From the NCBI RefSeq assembly GCF_001643235.1, contig NZ_LQWY01000005.1, forward strand, positions 186,001 through 250,000: a DNA stretch of 64,000 nt, given 5' to 3'. The DNA comes from Domibacillus aminovorans. Lineage in GTDB: Bacteria > Bacillota > Bacilli > Bacillales > Domibacillaceae. The position numbers and the translations under genes are program-made. Below, piece after piece: positions 28,970 through 40,400 of the stretch. Position 1 is the stretch's first letter. Every line of letters starts with the position of its first letter. Under the pieces are notes generated by a model. It saw nothing but the letters and a program-made list of their open reading frames with translations, was not told the DNA's origin and ran no database searches.

Positions 28970-31312
28970 ATGTTGAAATCGAAAATGCGCTGGATCGTTC
29001 GTGATATGGATCGGCAAAAAAGTGAAAAATTCGCCGCAGAAATCGAGATGAGCCCACTTGCGGCTTCATTGCTTTTAAGCCGCGGCATTGATAATGTTTC
29101 AGCGGCACGTGCATTTTTATTTGAAGAAGGCGTTTCATTTCACGATCCATATTTATTAAAAGATATGGACAAAGCAATTGACCGGATTAAGCAGGCGAAA
29201 GAACAAAATGAGCCTGTTCTTGTTTTCGGTGATTATGATGCAGATGGTGTAAGCAGTACGGCTGTCTTAATGACAGCTCTTCGTGATTATGGTATTCGAG
29301 CAGAGTATTACATACCGAACCGATTTACAGAAGGATATGGACCGAATGAACAGGCTTTCCGTAATGCGAAAGAAAGTGGATTCGGTTTAATTATGACAGT
29401 TGATACAGGCATTTCAGCTATTCATGAGGCGCAAGTAGCAAAAGAAATCGGCATTGATTTAATCATTACCGATCACCACGAACCAGGTCCCAAACTACCC
29501 GAAGCACTTGCAATTATCCATCCGAAACATCCCGATGGATCGTATCCATTTGGTTATTTAGCGGGAGTTGGTGTTGCTTTTAAAGTCGCGCATGCGCTTT
29601 ATGAATATGTCCCGGAGCAATTATTGGATCTTGCAGCTATCGGTACGATTGCGGACCTTGTGCCGTTGAATGGGGAGAACAGATTGCTGGCGAAAAAAGG
29701 ACTAGCGGCTCTTCGCCAATCCGAGCGTCCGGGGATCGTTGCCATGTGCAAGCAAATGGGGACAGAACAGTCTTCGATTAATGAAGAAACAGTCGGCTTT
29801 ATGATCGGACCGCGGATTAATGCAGCGGGGCGTCTAGATGATGCTGGACCTGCCGCTGATTTAATGATGACCGAAGATATGGAAGAAGCGCTCATGCTTG
29901 CAGAAGAAATTGATGCAATGAATAAAGAACGGCAGTCCATTGTAAACGAAATGGCGAAAGAAGCGATTGACATCGTGAACCGTGATTTTCCACCTGATCA
30001 ATTTCCAGTTATTATAGTTGGCAAAGAAGGCTGGAATCCAGGTGTCGTCGGCATTGTGGCTTCACGATTGACGGACACGTTTTATCGCCCGGCAATTGTG
30101 CTTGGCTTTGATCGTGAAAAAGGCATCGCTAAAGGTTCAGCCCGAAGTATTAAAGGGTTTGATCTATTCCAAAGCCTATCTACTTGTCGTGATATTTTGC
30201 CTCACTTTGGCGGCCACCCTATGGCTGCAGGGATGACATTATCGATTGATGATGTGGATGAATTGCGCAGCAGAATGGTGAAAATTGCTAATGAAACATT
30301 AGCAGAAGAAGATTTTATACCTATTGTGAATGTTGATGCGGAAGCGGATATAGTTGATGTATCTGTACAGAGCATTGAAGAACTGCGAAAATTAGCACCA
30401 TTCGGTATGAATAACCCGAAGCCGCTTTTTTTTATTAAAGATGCGAAACTGGCAACGATGAAAAAAATCGGAGCGAATCAGACGCATTTAAAAGTAGCAC
30501 TGGAACGAGAGGGACAGACGATTGATGGTGTCGGATTCGGCATGGGTGAATATGCCGATCAAATTGCCAAAACGTCCGACGTCTCGGTGATCGGTGAGCT
30601 GTCAATCAACGAATGGAATAATATGCGCCGTCCACAGCTTATGCTTCGTGATATGCGCGTGGATGACTGTCAATTGTTTGATATGCGCGGTGGACAGCCG
30701 GTATCAAAATGGTATGCGGATGTACCGGAAAACCGAATTGGCATTGCATTTTCAACAAAAATAAAAACAGCAGATCCATCTATTTATACGTTGACGACAA
30801 TCGCTGAAGCGGCTGCCTTATCAATTGATGAAAAGAATATTGTATTTATTGATTTACCGGAAGACGAATCGATCATTCAGGCCCTTCTCGGGGGTAAAAA
30901 TCCGGCTCGTATTTATGCGCATTTTAATAGCCGTGAAGGCCATTTTTTCAGTACAATACCGACGCGTGATCATTTCAAACGATATTACGCCTTTTTGCTT
31001 CAAAGAGAATCGTTTGACGTGAAAAATCAAGGTGATTTATTCGCTAAAAAGCAAGGCTGGTCGTATGATACGATTCGTTTCATGTCAAAAGTGTTTTTGG
31101 AGCTTGGGTTTGTTAAAATAAACGAAGGAAAGATTGAAGTGCAAAAAGGGGCAGAAAAGCGTGATTTAAGTGAATCATCTGCATATAATCGTAAGCAGAC
31201 GCAATATAAGCTAGAACAGAAGCTTCTATATTCATCCTATCGTGAACTGAAAGACGTAATCGATAAATGGATCAAACAGCCTGCTTCATACAGGGAGGAA
31301 CGAGAGAAATGA
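28970..31312 (+). CDS. recJ: Single-stranded-DNA-specific exonuclease RecJ
   Basis: 780-residue 5'-3' exonuclease of recombination and repair. DHH phosphoesterase motifs are clear: [12 protein letters not shown] (about 87-98), [19 protein letters not shown]; the DHHA1 part has [13 protein letters not shown]-terminal extension of about 200 residues is typical of Firmicutes RecJ. ATG 28970 follows GGGGTG by six bases; GTG 28961 after GAGAGGG is also possible. The end overlaps apt by four bases. Confidence 0.95.
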   Translation: MLKSKMRWIVRDMDRQKSEKFAAEIEMSPLAASLLLSRGIDNVSAARAFLFEEGVSFHDPYLLKDMDKAIDRIKQAKEQNEPVLVFGDYDADGVSSTAVLMTALRDYGIRAEYYIPNRFTEGYGPNEQAFRNAKESGFGLIMTVDTGISAIHEAQVAKEIGIDLIITDHHEPGPKLPEALAIIHPKHPDGSYPFGYLAGVGVAFKVAHALYEYVPEQLLDLAAIGTIADLVPLNGENRLLAKKGLAALRQSERPGIVAMCKQMGTEQSSINEETVGFMIGPRINAAGRLDDAGPAADLMMTEDMEEALMLAEEIDAMNKERQSIVNEMAKEAIDIVNRDFPPDQFPVIIVGKEGWNPGVVGIVASRLTDTFYRPAIVLGFDREKGIAKGSARSIKGFDLFQSLSTCRDILPHFGGHPMAAGMTLSIDDVDELRSRMVKIANETLAEEDFIPIVNVDAEADIVDVSVQSIEELRKLAPFGMNNPKPLFFIKDAKLATMKKIGANQTHLKVALEREGQTIDGVGFGMGEYADQIAKTSDVSVIGELSINEWNNMRRPQLMLRDMRVDDCQLFDMRGGQPVSKWYADVPENRIGIAFSTKIKTADPSIYTLTTIAEAAALSIDEKNIVFIDLPEDESIIQALLGGKNPARIYAHFNSREGHFFSTIPTRDHFKRYYAFLLQRESFDVKNQGDLFAKKQGWSYDTIRFMSKVFLELGFVKINEGKIEVQKGAEKRDLSESSAYNRKQTQYKLEQKLLYSSYRELKDVIDKWIKQPASYREEREK

Positions 31313-31824
31313 ATTTACAAGACTATATTAAAATCGTGCCGGATTGGCCAAAGCCAGGCGTGCAATTTAAAGATATTACACCGTTAATGGACAATGGCGA
31401 TGCGTTCCGTTATGCGACGGATCAAATTGTTGAGTATGCACGTAAAAAAGAAATTGATCTCGTGGTTGGTCCGGAAGCGCGTGGTTTTATCGTCGGCTGT
31501 CCGGTAGCGTACTCTCTTGGTGTTGGTTTCGCTCCCGTTCGAAAAGAAGGTAAATTGCCGCGTGAAACGATCAAAGTGGAATACGGCCTTGAGTACGGAA
31601 AAGATGTATTGACGATTCATAAAGATGCGGTAAAACCCGGTCAGCGCGTGTTGATCACGGATGATTTACTTGCGACAGGCGGTACGATCGACGCAACAAT
31701 CAAACTCGTTGAGCAGCTAGGCGGCGTTGTAGCTGGCGTTGCATTTTTAATTGAATTACACTATTTGAATGGCCGTGCGAATCTGGATGGATATGATATT
31801 TTAACCCTCCTTACTTACGATTGA
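31309..31824 (+). CDS. apt: Adenine phosphoribosyltransferase
   Basis: 171-residue purine salvage enzyme that makes AMP from adenine and PRPP. N-terminal [18 protein letters not shown] and PRPP loop [13 protein letters not shown] (about 119-131) are diagnostic. The ATG is in an ATGA overlap with the recJ stop, after AGGGAGG. The B. subtilis order recJ-apt-relA is kept, but a terminator here separates apt from rel. Confidence 0.98.
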   Translation: MNLQDYIKIVPDWPKPGVQFKDITPLMDNGDAFRYATDQIVEYARKKEIDLVVGPEARGFIVGCPVAYSLGVGFAPVRKEGKLPRETIKVEYGLEYGKDVLTIHKDAVKPGQRVLITDDLLATGGTIDATIKLVEQLGGVVAGVAFLIELHYLNGRANLDGYDILTLLTYD

Positions 31825-31850
31825 TTTGACAAAATAAGCCCAATTCATAA

Positions 31851-31889
31851 AAAAAGTGCAGGATAGCTTTACATCCTGCACTTTTTTTT
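31851..31889 (+). terminator. Terminator after apt
   Basis: Perfect 14-base stem AAAAAGTGCAGGAT with an eight-base loop and an eight-T run. Confidence 0.93.
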
Positions 31890-31941
31890 CGATAATAAGA
31901 ACAATTAGTTTTTTCTGAAAGGGCGAAGGTGAACAAAGCAT

Positions 31942-34140
31942 ATGGCGAAAGACCAGATATTAACCGCCGATCAGGTCATTGACTTGACTCGTACCTATTT
32001 GAACGTGGAACACGTCGAATTTGTCCGTAAAGCATATGAATATGCAAAAGAGGCTCATAAGCACCAGTTCCGCAAATCAGGTGAGCCATATATTATTCAT
32101 CCGATTCAAGTAGCCGGTATTCTTGCAGATTTAGAAATGGACCCGGCGACGGTGGCTGCAGGCTTTCTGCATGATGTAGTGGAAGATACGGAGGTTACAT
32201 TGCAGGATTTGACGGATGTGTTCAATGCGGAAGTGGCGATGCTTGTCGACGGTGTGACGAAGCTAGGAAAAATTAAATACAAATCAAAAGAAGAGCAACA
32301 GGCGGAAAATCACCGGAAAATGTTCATCGCCATGGCACAAGATATCCGGGTTATTTTAATTAAGCTCGCTGACCGTCTTCATAATATGCGGACGTTGAAA
32401 CATTTACCGCAGGAAAAACAGCGCCGCATTTCCAATGAAACATTGGAAATTTTTGCGCCGCTAGCTCATCGTCTCGGAATGTCGAAAATTAAATGGGAAC
32501 TTGAAGATATAGCACTCCGTTATTTAAATCCGCAGCAATATTACCGGATTGTGAATTTAATGAAGCGAAAGCGCGATGAACGAGAGCAATATTTAGACGA
32601 TGTTATTGATGAAATGCGGACGGGCCTTAAAAATATGGATATTACAGCCGAAATTTCTGGTCGACCTAAACATATTTATAGTATTTACCGGAAGATGGCG
32701 ATGCAGCATAAGCAGTTTAATGAAATTTATGATTTGCTCGCAGTCCGAATCGTTGTGGACAGCATTAAAGACTGCTATGCAGCACTCGGCATTATTCATA
32801 CGTGCTGGAAACCAATGCCTGGAAGGTTTAAAGATTATATTGCGATGCCGAAAACGAACATGTACCAATCGCTCCATACGACGATCATCGGTCCAAAAGG
32901 TGACCCGCTTGAAGTACAGATCCGTACGAAAGAGATGCATCGTATTGCCGAATTTGGGGTAGCGGCACACTGGGCGTATAAAGAAGGCCGCACAGTAGAT
33001 GAACATTCATCGTTTGAAAAGAAAATGACGTGGTTCCGGGAGATTCTTGACTTCCAGAACGAATCACAGGATGCCGAAGAATTTATGGAATCGTTGAAAA
33101 TTGATTTATTTTCCGATATGGTATTTGTTTTTACACCAAAAGGCGATGTGCTGGAACTGCCTGCAGGTTCTGTGCCCATTGACTTCGCGTACCGAATTCA
33201 CTCGGAAATTGGCAATAAAACGATCGGTGCAAAAGCGAATGGTAAAATGGTTACACTTGATTATAAATTAAAAACAGGCGATATTATGGAAGTGCTTACG
33301 TCAAAGCATTCGTACGGCCCAAGCAAAGATTGGATTAAAATGGCCCAGACGTCGCAGGCGAAAAATAAAATCCGCCAGTTTTTCAAAAAGCAAAACCGTG
33401 AAGAAAATGTTGAAAAAGGCCGCGACATGGTGGAACGTGAAATTAAAGCCATGGAATTTGATGTGAAAGACGTGATAACGCAGCAAAATTTAAAACGTGT
33501 CGCAGAAAAATTTAACTTTTTAAATGAAGAAGATATGTATGCGGCAGTCGGTTACAATGGCGTTACTGCCTTGCAAGTCGCAAACCGCCTAACAGAAAAA
33601 TTGAGGAAGCGGCGCGATCAAGAAGTGGCTAATCAAGAAGTTGTCAAAGAAATTAAAGTGCCGCCGAGTCCCTCCGCTCAAAAGAAAAATGCTGGCGTGA
33701 CGGTGAAAGGGATCGACAATTTACTTATTCGCTTATCCCGCTGCTGTAATCCGGTTCCAGGTGATGATATTGTTGGGTATATTACGAAAGGTCGGGGTGT
33801 TTCTGTTCACCGTAAAGATTGTCCGAACGTCAAGGCAGAGGATGATACGGAAAACCGGCTTATTTCAGTTGAATGGGAATCGGGTGCGGCAAATCAGAAA
33901 GAGTATTTGGTGGATATCGAAATTTCTGGCTACGACCGCCAGGGACTTCTCAACGAGGTACTGCAGGCAGTCAGTGAAGCGAAAACGAATATTTCCGCAG
34001 TATCAGGACGGTCTGATCGCAATAAAATGGCGAAAATTGATATGTCCATCTTCATACGCAACGTGAATCATTTGCAAAAAGTGGTTGAACGTGTGAAGCA
34101 AATTCCAGAGATTTATGCGGTCCGTCGAATTATGAATTGA
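31942..34140 (+). CDS. relA: Bifunctional (p)ppGpp synthetase/hydrolase Rel
   Basis: 732-residue long RSH enzyme that makes and degrades (p)ppGpp. The hydrolase HD domain shows [11 protein letters not shown] and [10 protein letters not shown] (about 73-82); the synthetase domain follows (about 200-340; [27 protein letters not shown]); then TGS ([15 protein letters not shown]), a zinc-finger/helical part with [18 protein letters not shown], and a C-terminal ACT domain. Both activities appear intact. Followed after 17 bases by dtd. Confidence 0.97.
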   Translation: MAKDQILTADQVIDLTRTYLNVEHVEFVRKAYEYAKEAHKHQFRKSGEPYIIHPIQVAGILADLEMDPATVAAGFLHDVVEDTEVTLQDLTDVFNAEVAMLVDGVTKLGKIKYKSKEEQQAENHRKMFIAMAQDIRVILIKLADRLHNMRTLKHLPQEKQRRISNETLEIFAPLAHRLGMSKIKWELEDIALRYLNPQQYYRIVNLMKRKRDEREQYLDDVIDEMRTGLKNMDITAEISGRPKHIYSIYRKMAMQHKQFNEIYDLLAVRIVVDSIKDCYAALGIIHTCWKPMPGRFKDYIAMPKTNMYQSLHTTIIGPKGDPLEVQIRTKEMHRIAEFGVAAHWAYKEGRTVDEHSSFEKKMTWFREILDFQNESQDAEEFMESLKIDLFSDMVFVFTPKGDVLELPAGSVPIDFAYRIHSEIGNKTIGAKANGKMVTLDYKLKTGDIMEVLTSKHSYGPSKDWIKMAQTSQAKNKIRQFFKKQNREENVEKGRDMVEREIKAMEFDVKDVITQQNLKRVAEKFNFLNEEDMYAAVGYNGVTALQVANRLTEKLRKRRDQEVANQEVVKEIKVPPSPSAQKKNAGVTVKGIDNLLIRLSRCCNPVPGDDIVGYITKGRGVSVHRKDCPNVKAEDDTENRLISVEWESGAANQKEYLVDIEISGYDRQGLLNEVLQAVSEAKTNISAVSGRSDRNKMAKIDMSIFIRNVNHLQKVVERVKQIPEIYAVRRIMN

Positions 34141-34157
34141 TCGAAGGTGTTATGTAA

Positions 34158-34601
34158 ATGAAAATTGTCTTACAGCGAAGTAAACAAGCGTCTGTAGCAA
34201 TAGATGGAGAAGTAGCGGGTAGTATTGAATCGGGTCTTGTTTTGCTTGTTGGCATTACACATGACGATACGGACAAAGACGCCGCCTGGCTTGCTGAAAA
34301 AATCATCAACTTGCGCATTTTTGAAGATGAAAGCGGCAAAATGAATGAATCCCTGCTTGACCGTGGCGGTTCCATTTTATCCGTTTCGCAGTTTACGCTT
34401 TATGGTGACTGCAAAAAGGGCCGCCGTCCGAACTTTATGGCGGCAGCTGGCGGTGAACAGGCTAACATTTTATATGAACAGTTTAACGACATGATACGTG
34501 GAAAAGGTATACACGTGGAAACGGGTGTATTTGGTGCTATGATGGATGTATCGCTTGTCAACGATGGACCTGTCACGCTCATTCTCGATAGTAAAGCGTA
34601 A
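34158..34601 (+). CDS. dtd: D-aminoacyl-tRNA deacylase
   Basis: 147-residue enzyme that removes D-amino acids (and Gly) from mischarged tRNAs. The two DTD signatures are present: [11 protein letters not shown] (about 75-85) and the Gly-cisPro motif [11 protein letters not shown] near the C-terminus. Length equals B. subtilis Dtd (147). It is coupled to relA as in B. subtilis; the ribosome binding site GAAGGTG is modest. The hisS promoter starts just after it. Confidence 0.97.
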   Translation: MKIVLQRSKQASVAIDGEVAGSIESGLVLLVGITHDDTDKDAAWLAEKIINLRIFEDESGKMNESLLDRGGSILSVSQFTLYGDCKKGRRPNFMAAAGGEQANILYEQFNDMIRGKGIHVETGVFGAMMDVSLVNDGPVTLILDSKA

Positions 34602-34608
34602 AACGTGC

Positions 34609-34637
34609 TTGAAAAATAGGCAAAAGTTTTTTATAAT
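34609..34637 (+). promoter_or_regulatory. Sigma-A promoter for the hisS T-box unit
   Basis: TTGAAA (34609-34614), 17-base spacer, TATAAT (34632-34637), eight bases after the dtd stop. Confidence 0.8.
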
Positions 34638-34644
34638 TCTTTCA

Positions 34645-34890
34645 TCATACTAAATAAAAGCCATTGACGAAGAAAAGTAATGAAAGCTTGACCGGACAGA
34701 GAAAAATGCCAAGACTGAGAGCATTTACGGTGCATCTTCATGAAAAGACACTTCCGAGGCGTTTTTCTGAATAATAGTAGGAAAAACCGCGTATTGCGTT
34801 ATCAAAAAAGTGAAAGCTCCGGCTTTAACGAGGGTGGCACCGCGGAAAACTTCCGTCCCTGCAAATTTTTGTAGGGATGGAAGTTTTTTT
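34645..34890 (+). ncRNA. T-box riboswitch upstream of hisS-aspS
   Basis: The antiterminator T-box AGGGTGGCACCGCGG is at 34831-34845, followed by a terminator hairpin (34848-34890) whose 5' arm overlaps the antiterminator region. Stem I lies in about 34660-34775. A likely specifier region reads AAGACAC (34745-34751), which holds both GAC (Asp) and CAC (His) in overlapping frames; I cannot tell which is used. Uncharged tRNA binding would allow transcription of both synthetases. Confidence 0.93.
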
Positions 34891-34922
34891 ATGTGCTTAT
34901 ACATACATGAGGAGGAATGAAC

Positions 34923-36200
34923 ATGTCAGTGAAAGTTCCACGCGGCACGCAAGATATTTTACCGGGGCAATCGGAAAAATGGCAGTACATTGAGTCGATT
35001 GCAAAAGATGTATGTCGCCGTTATCACTATAAGGAAATTCGGACACCAATTTTTGAACATACAGAACTATTTACGAGAAGTGTCGGGGATACAACCGATA
35101 TCGTTCAAAAAGAAATGTACACGTTTGAAGATCGTGGCGAAAGAAGTTTAACCCTTCGTCCAGAAGGTACGGCCGCTGTTGTTCGTTCATTTGTTGAAAA
35201 TAAAATGTTCGGCATACCGGATCAGCCGACTAAATTATTTTATACAGGTCCAATGTTCCGCTACGAACGCCCGCAGTCCGGCCGCTATCGTCAGTTTGTC
35301 CAGTTCGGTGTCGAAGCAATCGGCAGTGAAGACCCAGCGATTGACGCTGAGGTAATTGCGCTCATCATGGATATCTATAAGTCAGCGGGTCTGAAAAAAC
35401 TCAATCTTGTCATCAATTCACTAGGCGATGCTGAAAGCCGGAATGCGCACCGTGAAGCGCTCATTGCACACTTTGAGCCGCGCATCGATGAATTTTGTAC
35501 AGACTGTCAGACGCGTCTTGCAAAAAATCCGCTTCGCATTCTTGATTGCAAAAAAGATCGTGATCATGAACTGATGGCAACGGCACCGTCGATTCTTGAT
35601 TATTTAAATGATGAATCAAAAGCGTATTTTGCGAAAGTGACGAGTTATTTAGATGCAATCGGCATAGCGTATACGATTGATCCGAAGCTCGTTCGTGGTC
35701 TTGATTATTACAATCACACCGCTTTTGAAGTGATGAGCGAAGCGGAAGGATTCGGTGCGATTACGACGCTTTGCGGCGGCGGCCGTTACAATGGCCTCGT
35801 ACAGGATCTTGGCGGACCAGAATCACCGGGGATCGGATTTGCGTTCAGTATTGAACGGTTTATTGCTGCAATGGAAGCAGAAAGGATCGAGTGGCCAGTT
35901 GACAACGGATTGGACTGTTTTATCGTCGCACTCGGTATTGAGGCAAAAGACCATTCTGTCGCTCTCGTACACGAACTTCGAACGGCTGGATTTTCAGCAG
36001 ACCGCGACTATCAGGACCGAAAAATGAAAGCACAACTGAAAGCATCTGACCGCCAAAAAGCAAGATTCACAGCTATTCTCGGTGAAGATGAGCTGGCTGA
36101 AAACCGTATTACAGTAAAAGATATGGCAGAAGGATCGCAGGACAATGTTCTACTTTCAGAGCTGACAGATTATTTAAAAACAAAAATGGAGGCGAAATAA
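34923..36200 (+). CDS. hisS: Histidyl-tRNA synthetase
   Basis: 425-residue class II synthetase. Motif 1 and 2 areas ([45 protein letters not shown]) and the histidine-specific [15 protein letters not shown] are clear; motif 3 is [14 protein letters not shown] 34923 lies seven bases after GAGGAGG, while ATG 34917 almost touches it. First gene of the T-box controlled hisS-aspS operon, directly abutting aspS. Confidence 0.98.
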   Translation: MSVKVPRGTQDILPGQSEKWQYIESIAKDVCRRYHYKEIRTPIFEHTELFTRSVGDTTDIVQKEMYTFEDRGERSLTLRPEGTAAVVRSFVENKMFGIPDQPTKLFYTGPMFRYERPQSGRYRQFVQFGVEAIGSEDPAIDAEVIALIMDIYKSAGLKKLNLVINSLGDAESRNAHREALIAHFEPRIDEFCTDCQTRLAKNPLRILDCKKDRDHELMATAPSILDYLNDESKAYFAKVTSYLDAIGIAYTIDPKLVRGLDYYNHTAFEVMSEAEGFGAITTLCGGGRYNGLVQDLGGPESPGIGFAFSIERFIAAMEAERIEWPVDNGLDCFIVALGIEAKDHSVALVHELRTAGFSADRDYQDRKMKAQLKASDRQKARFTAILGEDELAENRITVKDMAEGSQDNVLLSELTDYLKTKMEAK

Positions 36201-37973
36201 ATGTTTGGAAGATCATATTATTGCGGTGAAATGACCGAGCAGCATATTGGAGAAGAAGTAACGTTAAAAGGATGGGTGCAGCGTCGCCGTGACTTAGGAA
36301 GCGTCATCTTTATCGATTTACGCGACCGTACAGGCATTATGCAAATCGTGTTTAACCCGGAAATTTCAGGAGAAGCACTTGCCATCGCTGAAAAAGTACG
36401 GAATGAATACGTGCTTGATATTAAAGGGAAAATTGTGAAGCGTGACGCGGAAACGATTAATGAAAACATTGCAACAGGTACGATTGAAGTACACGTAACA
36501 GAAATCAATGTATTAAGCGAAGCGAAAACACCGCCATTTATGATTGAAGATGGTATGGAAGTATCAGAAGACATCCGTTTGAAATATCGTTACATGGATC
36601 TTCGCCGTCCGGTTATGTTTGATACGTTGAAAATGCGCAGCGACGTAACAAAAACAATCCGTGATTACTTGGATGACAGTGGCTTTCTTGATGTTGAAAC
36701 ACCGATTTTAACAAAATCAACACCGGAAGGCGCACGTGACTATTTAGTGCCAAGCCGTGTTCATCCAGGTGAATTTTATGCATTGCCGCAGTCGCCGCAA
36801 ATTTTCAAACAGTTATTGATGGTATCTGGTGTTGACCGTTATTATCAAATCGCCCGTTGCTTCCGTGATGAAGATTTGCGTGCAGATCGTCAACCTGAAT
36901 TCACGCAAGTCGATATTGAAGCGAGCTTTATGAGTCAGGAAGATATTATGCAAATGACAGAAGAAATGCTGAAACGTGTTGTGAAGCGCGTGAAAAATGT
37001 TGACATTACGGATTCATTCCAGCGCATGACATACGACGAAGCGATGAATCGTTTCGGATCTGACAAGCCTGATACACGTTTCGGTCTTGAGCTCATTGAT
37101 ATGGCGGATGTTGTTCGCGGCTCCGGTTTTAAAGTATTTGCACAGGTTGTTGAATCCGGCGGTCAAGTAAAAGCACTTAACGTACCGGGTGGTGGCGTGA
37201 AATATTCACGTAAAGACATCGATCATTTGACAGAATTTGCAGCGATATATGGCGCAAAAGGTCTTGCATGGCTTAAAGTCGAAGAGGATGGATTAAAAGG
37301 CCCGATCATTAAATTCTTTACAGAAGAAGAACAGGCAAAAATGCTTGAAACAGCCGGCGCCAAAACAGGCGATTTAATTATGTTTGTAGCTGATAAAAAG
37401 CAAATCGTTGCAGATGCTTTAGGTGCTCTTCGCTTGAAGCTTGGAAAAGAACTTGGCATGATCGATGAATCAAAATATAACTTCCTTTGGGTGACAGATT
37501 GGCCGCTTCTTGAGTATGACGAAGAAGAAGGACGCTACTATGCGGCTCACCATCCGTTCACGATGCCTGCCCGTGAAGATTTGGACAAACTCGAATCAGA
37601 TCCAGGCGCTGTTCATGCGCAAGCGTATGACATCGTCTTGAACGGCTATGAACTTGGCGGTGGTTCAATCCGTATTTTTGAACGCGATATTCAAGAAAAA
37701 ATGTTTAAACTGCTTGGTTTTACAGAAGAACAGGCAAAAGAGCAATTTGGTTTCTTACTTGATGCATTTGAATACGGCACGCCTCCACATGGCGGTATCG
37801 CGCTAGGTCTTGATCGTATGGTCATGCTTCTTGCTGGCCGTACAAACTTGCGTGATACGATTGCCTTCCCGAAAACAGCAAGCGCGTCATGTGTATTGAC
37901 AAACGCACCGGGTGAAGTATCTGAAGCACAGCTGGAAGAATTGCATTTGCGTGTACGTCAAACAGCTAAATAA
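36201..37973 (+). CDS. aspS: Aspartyl-tRNA synthetase
   Basis: 590-residue class II bacterial-type AspRS. It has an N-terminal OB anticodon-binding domain ([23 protein letters not shown] region), motif 1 about 150, motif 2 [18 protein letters not shown], the bacterial GAD insertion domain (about 290-420) and motif 3 [13 protein letters not shown]. It starts on the base after hisS. No clear terminator follows; the 6S RNA promoter lies about 50 bases downstream. Confidence 0.98.
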   Translation: MFGRSYYCGEMTEQHIGEEVTLKGWVQRRRDLGSVIFIDLRDRTGIMQIVFNPEISGEALAIAEKVRNEYVLDIKGKIVKRDAETINENIATGTIEVHVTEINVLSEAKTPPFMIEDGMEVSEDIRLKYRYMDLRRPVMFDTLKMRSDVTKTIRDYLDDSGFLDVETPILTKSTPEGARDYLVPSRVHPGEFYALPQSPQIFKQLLMVSGVDRYYQIARCFRDEDLRADRQPEFTQVDIEASFMSQEDIMQMTEEMLKRVVKRVKNVDITDSFQRMTYDEAMNRFGSDKPDTRFGLELIDMADVVRGSGFKVFAQVVESGGQVKALNVPGGGVKYSRKDIDHLTEFAAIYGAKGLAWLKVEEDGLKGPIIKFFTEEEQAKMLETAGAKTGDLIMFVADKKQIVADALGALRLKLGKELGMIDESKYNFLWVTDWPLLEYDEEEGRYYAAHHPFTMPAREDLDKLESDPGAVHAQAYDIVLNGYELGGGSIRIFERDIQEKMFKLLGFTEEQAKEQFGFLLDAFEYGTPPHGGIALGLDRMVMLLAGRTNLRDTIAFPKTASASCVLTNAPGEVSEAQLEELHLRVRQTAK

Positions 37974-38023
37974 AAAGAATGAGATAATAATTTAAATTTT
38001 CTGATTAATTAAGTTATCTAGAG

Positions 38024-38052
38024 TTGACTGCTGAAAAAGCGTATGATAATAT
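38024..38052 (+). promoter_or_regulatory. Sigma-A promoter for 6S RNA
   Basis: TTGACT (38024-38029), 17-base spacer, TAATAT (38047-38052). Confidence 0.65.
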
Positions 38053-38058
38053 GTAATC

Positions 38059-38264
38059 AGAAAGGCGAATCCTGATGTGTACGTTAGTTTTTCTATCTGT
38101 TTTGACCGAACGCAATATGTTTAGGGAGTCCGGGTTTTTGGACAGCGCACATGCCCTTTGCGGGGACTTGCAACGCCTGAAGCAGGACACCCACCTGCGA
38201 GTGAGCGGGTTCAAAACATATAATCTTACACGACGGCATAATTGGGATTCGCCGTCTTTTTTTT
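38059..38264 (+). ncRNA. bsrA: 6S RNA (6S-1, BsrA type)
   Basis: About 205 bases between aspS and tcdA, exactly where B. subtilis encodes 6S-1 RNA. The 5' segment AGGCGAATCC pairs with the 3' GGATTCGCC to form the long closing stem, and internal parts are GC-rich hairpins around a central bulge (about 38095-38215). The 3' end has GACGGC/GCCGTC then eight T as terminator. 6S RNA binds sigma-A RNA polymerase and templates pRNA. No covariance search was run. Confidence 0.88.
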
Positions 38265-38289
38265 ATGTCCAAAACAGGAGTGAGTGTAT

Positions 38290-39051
38290 ATGCTTCATCA
38301 ATTTTCACGCAATGAACTAGCCTTTGGAAAAGAAGGGCTTGATTTATTAAAACATACAACAGTGGCTGTGCTCGGAATTGGCGGCGTTGGCTCGTTTTCA
38401 GCAGAAGCCCTCGCCCGCTCTGGTGTTGGCCGTTTAATTCTCGTTGACAAAGACGTTATTGATATTACAAATATAAACCGCCAGCTGCCTGCGCTATTAT
38501 CAACAGTCGGCCAGCCGAAAGCGGATTTAATGAAAGAGCGTATTGCTGATATTAATCCAGACTGTGAAGTCATTGCGCTAAAAATGTTTTATACTGAAGA
38601 AACGTATGAACAATTTTTCAACTATAGCCTTGATTTTGTTGTGGATGCATCTGATACGATTTCATACAAAATTCATTTAATGAAAGAATGTTTAAAACGC
38701 GAGATACCGATTATTTCAAGCATGGGTGCAGCCAATAAAATGGATCCAACTCGTTTTACCATTGCTGATATTTCTAAAACACACACGGATCCGCTTGCGA
38801 AAGTAATTCGGACACGCCTTCGAAAAGAAGGCATTAAAAAAGGCATTCCCGTCGTCTTTTCTGACGAAAGCCCAATTGTTATTCGTGAAGATGTACGCAA
38901 AGTTGTCGGCAATGATGACGCGGAAATTCGCAAAGCGAAAATGCCGCCGGCGTCCAATGCATTTGTTCCATCTGTTGCTGGATTAATTATGGCTAGCTAC
39001 GTCGTGCGGGAAGTATTAAAAGACATTCGAATAGCTCGTGTAAATGATTAA
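38290..39051 (+). CDS. tcdA: tRNA threonylcarbamoyladenosine dehydratase TcdA
   Basis: 253-residue E1-like enzyme that cyclises t6A37 to ct6A in ANN-decoding tRNAs. The adenylate-binding loop VLGIGGVGSFSAEALARSGVG is near 30-50, with DKDVIDITNINRQ following, and the C-terminal PPASNAFVPSVAGLIMASYV is typical. ATG 38290 is nine bases from AGGAG; GTG 38284 is too near. Two terminators follow, marking the edge of the conserved block. Confidence 0.95.
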   Translation: MLHQFSRNELAFGKEGLDLLKHTTVAVLGIGGVGSFSAEALARSGVGRLILVDKDVIDITNINRQLPALLSTVGQPKADLMKERIADINPDCEVIALKMFYTEETYEQFFNYSLDFVVDASDTISYKIHLMKECLKREIPIISSMGAANKMDPTRFTIADISKTHTDPLAKVIRTRLRKEGIKKGIPVVFSDESPIVIREDVRKVVGNDDAEIRKAKMPPASNAFVPSVAGLIMASYVVREVLKDIRIARVND

Positions 39052-39054
39052 TGG

Positions 39055-39081
39055 CCATCCTTTAAATAGGATGGTTTTTTT
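39055..39081 (+). terminator. Terminator after tcdA
   Basis: Stem CCATCCT/AGGATGG, six-base loop, seven T. Confidence 0.82.
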
Positions 39082-39111
39082 GTTGACCTAAAATCCATCA
39101 CTCTATAAATG

Positions 39112-39144
39112 AAACGCCAGCCGTTTAATAAGGTTGGCGTTTTT
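39112..39144 (+). terminator. Second terminator-like hairpin downstream of tcdA
   Basis: Stem AACGCCAGCC/GGTTGGCGTT (one G-U pair) with a nine-base loop and five T. It insulates the ABC operon from upstream transcription. Confidence 0.75.
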
Positions 39145-39160
39145 CAGTTGGGAAAAGTAG

Positions 39161-39210
39161 TTGACGCATATTTGTGTATTAGTGTACTATTGAAATAGTA
39201 CACTAATACA
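39161..39210 (+). promoter_or_regulatory. ABC operon promoter with long palindromic YtrA-type operator
   Basis: TTGACG (39161-39166) with TACTAT (39185-39190) at 18-base spacing. Overlapping the -10 is a perfect palindrome with 16-base arms (39175-39190 and 39195-39210) around TGAA. Its core AGTGTA-N12-TACACT closely resembles the known B. subtilis YtrA operator (AGTGTA and TACACT half-sites). The operon's own GntR-type protein is the likely ligand-controlled repressor. Confidence 0.85.
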
Positions 39211-39224
39211 TGAGGTGATGATAA

Positions 39225-40016
39225 ATGTTTCGAGGGTTATTAAAAAAGGACTTTTTGCTTGTGAAAACGTATTTGTGGGTCTGGCTAGCAGCGATTATTC
39301 TCCTTTATGCAGCCGGTTCCGTATTCGCCTCGTACAAAGGTGAATTTTATCTTGTTTTTCCATTTTTCATTTTGCTTTATATGGGCCATATGGTCCTTCT
39401 TCCAATAGCAGCGTGTATTTTGCTGAAAGCGGAAGAAAAGGGACAGTACTGGCTGCACGGTACTGCAGGTGGGAAAAAACTGCTATCCTCCAAATTAATA
39501 AGTGCTTTTCTTGTCATGATCGCTTCACTTATTTTGACAAACCTTTTAATGGCATTCAGTTTATTCATTTCTCGTTCTTCAGGCTTTTCCATCATTGAAC
39601 AAGGAAAATTTCCTTTTATTGAAGGCCTTCTGTTAAAAGGACTCATGTTAAATGGAGGCATCGTAATTGGCGCTTTGTACTTCACTATATGGGGATTGTT
39701 TTTGTGGGCGCTGTATCATTCGTTAAATCAGTATCCTATGTTGAAAAAAATTCGATGGATCATTATTGCAGCTGCTTATTTTATTACGAATACAATTATC
39801 GGGAGAATGACTACATGGGATGTTGTACAATCTTTTTTCAATCAATGGACGATTCGTTTCAGTCCGAGTGCATCAAATACGATCATGTTTGAAGGATTCG
39901 GTTTTACGCTGTCGGATGGAGCAATTCAAGTATGGCCTGTCCTTCTATCTATCATTGGTTTACTCCTTTTATTTATGGCAGCAGGATGGCTTCTTGATCG
40001 AAAAGTTGAGGTGTAA
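39225..40016 (+). CDS. ABC transporter-associated membrane protein (permease-like)
   Basis: 263 residues with about six hydrophobic segments and no clear soluble domain. It begins MFRGLLKKDFLLVKTYLWVW, the opening style of ABC-2 type permeases in YtrA-controlled operons. Sequence alone does not name the family, so the permease call rests on topology and context. GAGGTGATG site before the ATG. First gene of a five-gene unit: permease, GntR regulator, ATPase, ATPase, permease. Confidence 0.75.
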   Translation: MFRGLLKKDFLLVKTYLWVWLAAIILLYAAGSVFASYKGEFYLVFPFFILLYMGHMVLLPIAACILLKAEEKGQYWLHGTAGGKKLLSSKLISAFLVMIASLILTNLLMAFSLFISRSSGFSIIEQGKFPFIEGLLLKGLMLNGGIVIGALYFTIWGLFLWALYHSLNQYPMLKKIRWIIIAAAYFITNTIIGRMTTWDVVQSFFNQWTIRFSPSASNTIMFEGFGFTLSDGAIQVWPVLLSIIGLLLLFMAAGWLLDRKVEV

Positions 40017-40019
40017 ATG

Positions 40020-40400
40020 ATGAGTGCACAATTTAAAACATCAAAGCCGATATACAGTCAAATTGCAGACAAAATTGTTCAGCAGTTTGTGCGCGGCGAA
40101 TTAATCCCTGGTGAAAAGCTTCCTTCTGTGCGGGAAATGGCGATCCAGGCAGGAGTTAATCCAAATACAATTCAACGTACGTACGGTGAACTTGAGCGTC
40201 TCGGTGTCGTTGAAACGAAGCGGGGGCAGGGAACGTTTATGACGGAAGAAATAGATATGAAGCGGAAGCTGCGATCGGACATTCAGCGGGAAATAATTGC
40301 TTTATTTATTGAAAACATGCGCAGCATCGGTCTTGAAGACCGGGAAATTCATGAATCTGTACAGTCATTTTTAAATGGGGGTGAAAGTGGACATGATTGA
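40020..40400 (+). CDS. YtrA-type GntR transcriptional regulator
   Basis: 126-residue repressor of the short YtrA subfamily: an N-terminal GntR winged helix (QFVRGELIPGEKLPSVREMA, GVNPNTIQRTYGELERLGVVETKRGQGTFM) and only a short helical C-terminal dimerisation tail, with no large ligand domain. B. subtilis YtrA represses its own ABC operon and answers cell-wall antibiotics. ATG 40020 is six bases from GAGGTG; ATG 40017 also possible. The matching operator is at 39175-39210. Overlaps the next gene. Confidence 0.9.
   Translation: MSAQFKTSKPIYSQIADKIVQQFVRGELIPGEKLPSVREMAIQAGVNPNTIQRTYGELERLGVVETKRGQGTFMTEEIDMKRKLRSDIQREIIALFIENMRSIGLEDREIHESVQSFLNGGESGHD

Noticed and set aside
37974-38289. Short open frames between aspS and tcdA
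   Set aside because: The stretch is explained by 6S RNA with its own promoter, closing stem and terminator.
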